Source of the DNA: Paraspadella gotoi
Taxonomy: Eukaryota; Chaetognatha
Assembly (NCBI GenBank): GCA_051294375.1
Contig: CM119271.1
Location: 4,607,353 to 4,671,352 of the forward strand
Direction of reading: 5' to 3'
DNA length: 64,000 nucleotides
The notes under the pieces were generated by a model. That model made no database searches, was not told the origin of the DNA, and saw only the letters and a program-made list of their open reading frames with translations. The translations under genes and the position numbers were made by a program. Below, in pieces: positions 57,195-64,000 of this stretch (the first letter of the stretch is position 1; each line of letters begins with the position of its first letter).

Positions 57195-57967
57195 TGGAGA
57201 GGATGGTCCGACTTGCTACTGGGGGAATCATCATGCTGAATGAATAAAAGTCCGATGATGAGTCTTCGCGAAAGTTTTTTTCCCCGACACGTCAATCCTC
57301 GAGCCCTCCGTCCAGGATCGGACATTCTGCAAAAAAAAAAAATTGTTCCGCCAATATTTTTGTTTTTGACAAAACTTTCTGCCCGACTTCTTTGGCCAAA
57401 CGCATTCGGTGATAACGCAAGGCCGGGATAAATGGTCAAAGTTCTTCGGCGTTCTTGGTGCTTCTACTTTTAAAGAGAATAAGTTCGAGATCCTCGGTCG
57501 GGTTTTTTTGTTTTTTTTTTATTAATCCAGACTAATATTTATCTATTTTATACCGCCCAATTTTTTCTCCATACTTAATCGAAATCTCGTTTTGTGATAG
57601 AATATTTATGAAAAAACCCCTGTATCTTTTGTTTTGTATAGATGAAAGTTGAAAGATTCGAAAGAATCTCGGGCATTAAAAATCGTGAGTCGCGAAGATA
57701 CAAATATAAAATTCGTGGAAAATCAGGAAGTCTACGAGAATTAATGCGGATAAATAATAAAAATTAGTGAAGTAAATATTAGAAACGAAACAAAAACAAC
57801 ATTTCTAAGACGATGTCAACAGAAATAAAGATGACATTGAAAACGAACTTGCGAAAACTGGCGCCGTAATATCTCGCCACTATCAAAACCTCTCCCGCTC
57901 TTCCTCAATCCCGTTCCATTTCAGCGCTACCCCTTCCCTCCCCTTTTTCGGATTTAAAAAAAGTAAA

Positions 57968-60407
57968 ATGCCATCTTCCATTCCGTTGGCTTCGTCACCG
58001 TCGGCCTCGCGGTCGTCGACGAACAACTCCGACACGGTCTGCTTCAAGTTTTTGACGCTGGGCGACGCCGGAGTCGGGAAGACGTCCTTCATCGTCAAGT
58101 GAGATCAGTGCAAAAAGTGTGGAGTGGGTGATTTAATAAATTAATTTGCATATCGCAGAAAATAACGTTACCGGTTGTCAAAACTTTGTTTTTCCCCCAG
58201 TGAGTCAATCTTTTTTTTAGTTAAGTATTCTTAAAGTATATCTTTCTGTGATGAAATTGGTGCAACCAATATAAAACTGTTCATTCACTAAATAAACAAA
58301 CTATATTTTATACTACATTTAAACGAATGGACGAATCGTTTAACTATTCTATAAAAACCCGCTTGAGTCATTGTCGCATTAAAATCAATAACTGTAGATT
58401 GTGAAACATATATCAAAATAAAAAAGTTTGTTTTTTTCTAAAATAAACCATTAAACCTAAGAATTTCTCCCTCGATCACCCAGATACCTCCACCCGGAAC
58501 TCCCAATCGACTCGGACTACGACGCCACCGNNNNNNNNNNNNNNNCTCCCTATCGACTCGGACTACGACGCCACCGTTGGCTTCGACTTTTACCAAACGA
58601 CGCTCGATCCCGTGACGTCGGCGACGGCGACGAGAGACGACGACGACGCTGAGAACGACGATGTCGTCGTCGCCAAAAGTCGGACGGTCAACTTGCAGGT
58701 TGAATTGATTGATTGATCGGGACAGGCTGGTTCGATTGCTTGCTTGATGATTGATTTTTTTTCATCGGTTTGTCTTCATAGATTTTGCCGATCGATTGAT
58801 CGATTGGTTGTGCGGTTAGTTTGGTCGTCTTGTTTGATAGCTCGTTAGAATTCACTTTTTATTAAGAACTAGCTGTCTGGTTTGTTGGCCCAGTTTTTAC
58901 TTTAAGCCTATTTGATTGTTTGTTTTACGGGTATATTCTCGATTTATTTGTTTATCAGTTTCTTGGTCGATTACATCAATAGCTAATAACTTTACTAACG
59001 TTTATGTTCATTCCTTAATTTGTTTCATATCTGTTCTTCATTCTTTTTTTTTCTTTTTTTTTTTTTTTTTGTCGTTTTCACATCTCTCGGTGACAATCCG
59101 TGCGAGTCAATCTTAAAACTGGAAGGAAAATATTTTTCCCTCACCACCTTCCCTGCTTCTCTTTCCACTCCCACCCCCCCCCTTCCCCTCACCCCATCCA
59201 ACCCCTTTTCCCCCCTACTCCCCCCCCACTACAATCAGCTCTGGGACACGGCCGGCCAAGAACGGTTCCGCTCCCTCACGTCCACCTTCTTCCGCGACGC
59301 CACCGGCTTCATCCTGATGTTCGATCTGACCAAACCGGCCTCCTTCGACGCCCTCCGCTCGTGGGCGGACCACTTGGCGGCGGCGGCGGCGGCGACGGTG
59401 GAGGATCCCGACGACGTCGTCGTCGTCGTCTGCGGGAACAAGAAGGACCTCGTGGAGTGGCAGGAGGAGGAGGAGGGGTACGGCGGGGAGAGGCGGAGAG
59501 GAAGAGACTGAGGGAGATCTTCGACGAGAATAAGGTTTTGTTGCGGGGGGAAAGATGCTGGAGTGGTGCTGGAGTGAGGGATGGTTTGTGGGGGGGAAGA
59601 TGCTGGGGCTGGAGTGAGGGATGGTTTGTTGTGGGCCTTGATGGTGTTTTTGGAAGTGTGTTGAGGATCGAAGCTGATTAGTGATTAGTGATTATTGATT
59701 AGTGATTAGTTATTAGTGATTAGGTTTCATTGTTTCATTCGTTGTTTTTGTTGTTGTTGTGGTTGTTGTTGTTGTCATCGTTGTTGTTGTCTCTAAGGTG
59801 CGAGGCCCTAAGTTGTTGTTGTCTTCGTTTTTGTTGTTGTTGTCATCGTTGTTGTTGTTGTCATCGTTGTTGTTGTTGTCATCTTTGTTGTTGTTTTTGC
59901 ACTTGTATGTATAGAAAAAATGTTATAAAAGTATTTATTTGTACTCTTTCAAATGTTGTACGTAATGAGACAATTCACGGTTATTGTTATTGTTGACGTG
60001 GTTGTTATCATTTACCCATTCCGCTACAACACGATGGCTAAATATTATTGCTATGACTATTAGAATTATGAATACCTGTATGTTTGATATGTCAATATTT
60101 CGTTATCAATATTTAAACATCCCATCTTCCCGTACCATCGACCAACTTTCCTTCCAAACCCCCCACCCCAAAAAAAAAGCTCAACCCGGATGTTGACTAC
60201 TTCGAGACGAGCGCGAAAACCGGCGCCAACGTCGCCGCGGCCATCGAACGCCTCGCCCGAAAGGCGGCGCTGGTAACGGCGGCGACGGCGGCCAAAGGAA
60301 ACAAAAGATCTCGTCATCCCGGAAGAGGGAGTTTCTTGCGGCATCGAGAGGAGGAGGTCGTCGTCGACGTTTGGCGCGGAGGACCGGGGAGGAAGTGCGT
60401 TTGTTGA
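57968..60407 (+). CDS. Rab27-like small GTPase, gene 2 (paralogue, one frameshift)
   Basis: Exons 57968-58098, 58484-58698, 59239-59534 and 60180-60407. Motifs: [20 protein letters not shown] (P-loop), [12 protein letters not shown], an Asp-rich interswitch ([13 protein letters not shown]), [64 protein letters not shown], and a basic tail ending RKCVC (CXC prenylation site). Long interswitch and CXC end point to the Rab27 group; it is a diverged neighbour of gene 1, about 0.8 kb downstream on the same strand. A 15-N gap with duplicated flanks lies in exon 2. In exon 3 a G run at about 59481-59484 seems one base short: adding none gives a stop (RGRD*), while the +1 frame reads [15 protein letters not shown] up to the donor. 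Confidence 0.7.
58531..58545. other. assembly gap (15 N) inside Rab27-like gene 2 exon 2
   Basis: Both sides of the gap carry the same bases (ATCGACTCGGACTACGACGC), so this is a failed overlap join and the gap probably has negative true length. Confidence 1.
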
Positions 60408-60846
60408 GAGCGATGGAGTCGGTCGGTCGGTCGGTCTCTACGTCCGTACCTATGTTTATCGTTCGGTTGGTTTGTTGTCTTCGCTGGTCGGCTAATCCTT
60501 TCGAATCTTGTGTCCCCCCCCCCCAAGCTGAAGGAGTTGAAATCTCAGTTTAAGAGATACGTACCGGTAGTAGTTATAACTTTTAAGACTATTTAGTTAT
60601 AGTCGTTGTTTTTATTTTTCGGTTTATTCCTCTGTCTTCCTTTTTATTTTGTTTACTTTTTTTTTAACACGATGGGCAATCGCGAAGTTAAGTTTGCTTC
60701 TTTTTTTTTTTTACTTTTCACGTATTAAAAACTACACATTTAAGAGATTGTCAATGTTTTATTAAAACTTCAATTGGTTTTAACTTTTTGTTAGATTTTA
60801 CTCGTTAAACCAACTCTTCACCGTTTAGTTTGATATGTCCGTCTTG

Positions 60847-61029
60847 ATATTTTTGGCTCTCTTTTCCCAGAGCGCCTCATTTCTGTTCCATTATCCCAAA
60901 AGTTAATATTAATATTTAACATAATTTAAAAAATAATAACCTAATCCTAACCCTAACTTCAAACTTAATCTAATAAATAAGAAATTAAGATGAAACGGGG
61001 CGTTCTGGGAAAATAAGGCCATATTTTTT
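60847..61029. mobile_element. complete MITE-like element (family 3)
   Basis: Ends ATATTTTTGGCTCTCTTTTC and its near complement GGGAAAATAAGGCCATATTT; next to them CAGAGCGCCTCATTTC mirrors GAAACGGGGCGTTCTG. About 180 bp with an AT-rich centre containing CCTAATCCTAACCCTAAC. No coding capacity; the type copy for degenerate relatives at 2.24, 6.59 and 32.39 kb. Confidence 0.7.
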
Positions 61030-61544
61030 TTATCTAAACTTTCTAAAGTAGTTTTTTGGCTAATGTTTAACTGTGAACCGAGTTTTGCTTGACGTTTCGT
61101 CGCTTATCTTGATGTTTTTTTTTTTATCTTTGGTTTTCATCGTTTCGGTTTAAAAAAAAATGGAGTTGTTTTTTTTCCGAATGCCGTAGTCCGATCTCTA
61201 GTCTTGACGCTTGACGTTATTGTCGCTAATTTTTAATGTTCAACGTTTGATGTTTAACGTTTAATGTTGTGTGCGTGACTTACACGTTAATTAATTAATT
61301 AATTAATTAATTAATTTTTCTGTTCTCGTCTGTGAATTGAGGACGAATCTCTCGATATTCTATTTCTGGATCGAATTCTGTTTTGATGGTTAGATAGAAT
61401 AAAAGTAGTTCCAAAAATATAATAGATTTTTCTTTATTTGCTTGTCTAGTAGTATATCTCATTATGTATTTTTTTAACTGAGGGAAAACTAATATTCGTA
61501 TTATGGTGGAAGAGATGAAGAGATGCCACAGACTTCTCCCTACG

Positions 61545-61750
61545 GGAGGGGGGGATGTATGGTGGACTAAAATCCACCAGCCGTTCATCAGCGGCCATTG
61601 GTGCCGGAGGCAAGTCATTCGCCTTCCAACCCAATGGTCCGGGGTTCTAGCCCGGTGGCCGCCTAGCAGTTAAGAAGGACGGGGCGCTTAACCCACCTGT
61701 AACATGGTGTTACAGCCTGATCTGAAGCTCAGGGACTGCTTATATTGAAC
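61545..61750 (+). repeat. tRNA-like SINE candidate
   Basis: A GC-rich block with box-B consensus GGTTCTAGCCC (61643-61653), a possible box A upstream (CGGAGGCAAGTC), and hairpins (GGTGTTACAGCC region) downstream, followed by AT-rich DNA. Consistent with a tRNA-derived SINE; a decayed tRNA gene is the alternative. Confidence 0.4.
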
Positions 61751-62567
61751 GGTTCTGTCACTAACACATAACAATACTTACTATCTCTTCAGTATTACTA
61801 TTACTATAACTTAAAAAAGCAAGTATATTTAAGAAATAGTTAAGGAGAAAATCGTAAACATTTTCAAATCTTAACAATCTTCCAATATTTTAAACTTCAA
61901 AGACGAACTGAATGAGCAAATTATGCTTTCCTGTCCTTTTCGTCCCATTTAAATCAATGCGTCTCTCTCTCTGTCTGACTCAGTGAATCTAGTACCTCCC
62001 ATCAAAATCTCTCTTTCCAAGAACCAAGAGAAACGCGGAAATATTCAACTTTCTTCCTTTTATTCTCTCTTTGATGTTATTGCTCTTTTGTCTGATAAAA
62101 AAAAGGCATTTCTCTTTTCCTTCTTTTACATTCTTTCCATTTTTCTCCATTTTTGGTTACAACCATTTTCTTTAGAATTTCTATAACTGAACTAACCTTG
62201 AACTCTATTCTTCTTTGACTTTTATAATTAAAAGAACACTTACTGTTAATAAAGGCGCAATTCTCAAATTTATTCAAAAACTGTTCTCATTGCCTGGAAT
62301 CCAAATCGGGCCGCTCATAAAGGCATCGATCCCGTGCAAGTCGCGTGTACATTGAAAAGGTCATTTGCACGCATCCTTCACGTGCCAATGCCGCGCGTCG
62401 CGGTCGCTCGCGAAAGAAAAATAAAACTTGTAAAAAAAAAAAACAAGAATTCTCGCGGTCGACTTAATTTCCAATTCCCTCCCAGAGAAAATACTCTCGG
62501 TTGCGACCTTAAAAAAAAAGAGAGAAAGAAATAAGAAAGAAAAACAAGCAAATGGGAAGAAGTCCAT

Positions 62568-62587
62568 CTCTCTCTCTCTCTTTCTCT

Positions 62588-62653
<66 letters not shown>
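62568..62653. repeat. (CT)n array
   Basis: CT dinucleotide array of about 85 bp with TTT interruptions at the left end. Confidence 0.95.
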
Positions 62654-62658
<5 letters not shown>

Positions 62659-63387
62659 AAATCCGATGGAACGGATCGAATGGATGATGGGCGGGTCTCG
62701 ACTGAATGAAGGGTGCGAGAGAGACTCGCAAGGGTAAGGAATTCCGCGACATCTCATTGCGGGGTAAGTTGCTCCACGATTTCCAACGGAGGGGTAAGAA
62801 CTCCTGCGACTTCCCACCGCGGGGTCAGGACAGTTCCGATGTCCAACAGCTGGGGTAAGTAATGTCCCGCGATTAAATTACACTCCAAACATCAAACTAA
62901 AGCCTGAAAAAAGCCCCAAAATTTCACTGGTGACTAATAACAGCCCCGACGTCTAACTCCAGAATAAGAACAGCATCTACCGACCGAGGTTTACGGATGG
63001 CCCCTACTCCCCGCTGCCCTGCTCGTAAGAAAAGGCCCGGACTCCTCACTGCGAGATCTACTTTCATTACAAAGGTTTTGGCGAGAAGCTTAATGAGTCT
63101 CTGGGTGTAAAACAGACAAAACGGACATCCAGACAAATGGATCGTGTGTCTCGCTCACTCGCTCACTCACTCACTCACTCACTCACGGAATATTCCCTCG
63201 AATATATGTATATATATATATGTTTTCTCGAGCGAAATCAAAATCCTCGTCGCATTAAAATCCGAGCGAGAATTTTTTGTTTCCGCTCGAATGAACTTTT
63301 CCTTCGCACCTACGAATCGCGTCACGATTTTTTCTTTAAAAGTTTGATTCGAAATGACGATTGTCATATGTTGTTATATATCAAGAT

Positions 63388-63629
63388 GAACTGATGAATC
63401 GTCACAATACTGACGAAACAATATTTACTTGTTTTTTCAGATAAACCCGAACTGATGAATCGTCACAATACTGACGAAACAATATTTACTCGTTTTTTCA
63501 GATAAACCCGAACTGATGAATCATCACAATACTGACAAACAATATTTATTCGTTTATCAGATTAACCCGAACTGATGAATCGTCACAATACTGACGAAAC
63601 AATATTTACTCGTTTATCGGATTAACCTC
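63388..63629. repeat. 61-bp tandem repeat, four units
   Basis: Four head-to-tail units beginning GAACTGATGAATCGTCACAA at about 63388, 63449, 63510 and 63569. Each has a TCGTCA/TGACGA hairpin (6 pairs, loop CAATAC); unit 3 has lost it by small changes. Units 1 and 2 are nearly identical; 3 and 4 share a shorter end (CGTTTATC). Confidence 0.9.
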
Positions 63630-64000
63630 ACATACGCGACACTCTAATCCCGAAATCGGATCGCAGTGAAAGATGGATCACGTTCGCCGAGGATTCGTGA
63701 ATCGTCGCGAGGCTGCCGAGAGGAGAGGGAGGAGTGAAAGATGGGCGTGGCATTGCTTGTCGGCGACGGAGGTTGAGTTTGAAATGCAAATGCAATATCT
63801 CCACCTCCACGAAAGGAGAAAAAAAAATAACCTTTTCCATGGATATTTATTCTTGATGGCGAAAAAAAAAACTTCTTCGCTTTTTATATTCGCTTTCTTT
63901 TTTTTTTCTTTTTTTTTATTCGTTTTTTATTCGCGAAAATTTCTTTCTGCTGCATTTCTTCCGGTGATCACGGATCTATCTCTTGCTATCTCTCACTCTC

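Larger units (their letters stand above)
60408..64000. other. gene-free stretch
   Basis: No supportable coding sequence. It holds a complete family-3 MITE (60.85-61.03 kb), a tRNA-like SINE candidate (61.55-61.75 kb), a CT array (62.57-62.65 kb) and a 61-bp tandem repeat (63.39-63.63 kb). Between 62.66 and 62.87 kb the phrase GGGGTAAG(T/A)..CTCC/CCGCGA recurs at about 60-bp spacing, a degenerate minisatellite. Confidence 0.5.

Noticed and set aside
63388-63629. Tandem hammerhead ribozymes in the 61-bp repeat
   Set aside because: CTGATGA and GAAAC are present, but the only good stem (TCGTCA/TGACGA) uses bases that must stay free in a hammerhead, there is no short palindrome like ACATGT, and the flanks do not form stem I.

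Overview
This window is eukaryotic. It has spliced genes with GT-AG introns, AT-rich intergenic DNA, very many dinucleotide, trinucleotide and tetranucleotide arrays, and several families of short mobile elements. The gene families point to an animal: a GPI-type M1 aminopeptidase, a DEG/ENaC channel, Rab27-like GTPases and a BAR/RhoGAP-like gene. I infer an invertebrate, probably an arthropod, but the sequence does not fix the species.

Layout. 1-10.8 kb holds no gene I can support; it is simple repeats, MITE-like pieces and two remnants carrying a hammerhead-like motif. 10.8-18.5 kb holds a probable nadrin-type BAR/RhoGAP gene on the + strand. It is badly scrambled: one RhoGAP exon is present three times, next to 25-base N gaps, and one copy is swollen by insertions. 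16.4-16.8 kb is an inverted, damaged copy of aminopeptidase exons. 20.4-28.2 kb is a complete-looking M1 aminopeptidase (+, about 12 exons). 28.2-34.2 kb has no clear gene but does have two tRNA-like (SINE-like) repeats. 34.3-42.7 kb is a DEG/ENaC channel gene (+). One intron carries about 2.8 kb of impure trinucleotide repeat and another carries a truncated Gypsy-like retrotransposon on the - strand. 42.7-48.9 kb is mostly gene-free. 48.9-60.4 kb holds two adjacent Rab27-like genes present twice: a unit whose exons are broken by 1-base homopolymer indels (48.5-53.0 kb), and a better unit (53.0-60.4 kb). 60.4-64 kb is gene-free with MITE, SINE-like and 61-bp tandem repeats.

The most interesting signal is a repeat family with a hammerhead-ribozyme-like core: CTGAWGA, a short hairpin, then GAAACATGT. 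It is seen at 2.67, 26.65, 27.39 and 42.88 kb, with decayed copies at 9.77, 54.65 and 56.46 kb. The hairpin stem differs in sequence between copies but stays paired. In two places the motif lies in both arms of a long fold-back element (0.9 kb and 2.0 kb). This resembles the hammerheads known from Penelope-like elements and retrozymes, but here they sit inside inverted terminal arms and no reverse transcriptase is present.

Much of the duplication (RhoGAP exons, inverted aminopeptidase fragment, Rab27 unit A) looks more like unpolished long-read assembly or unmerged haplotypes than biology, and should be checked before any claim of gene duplication.
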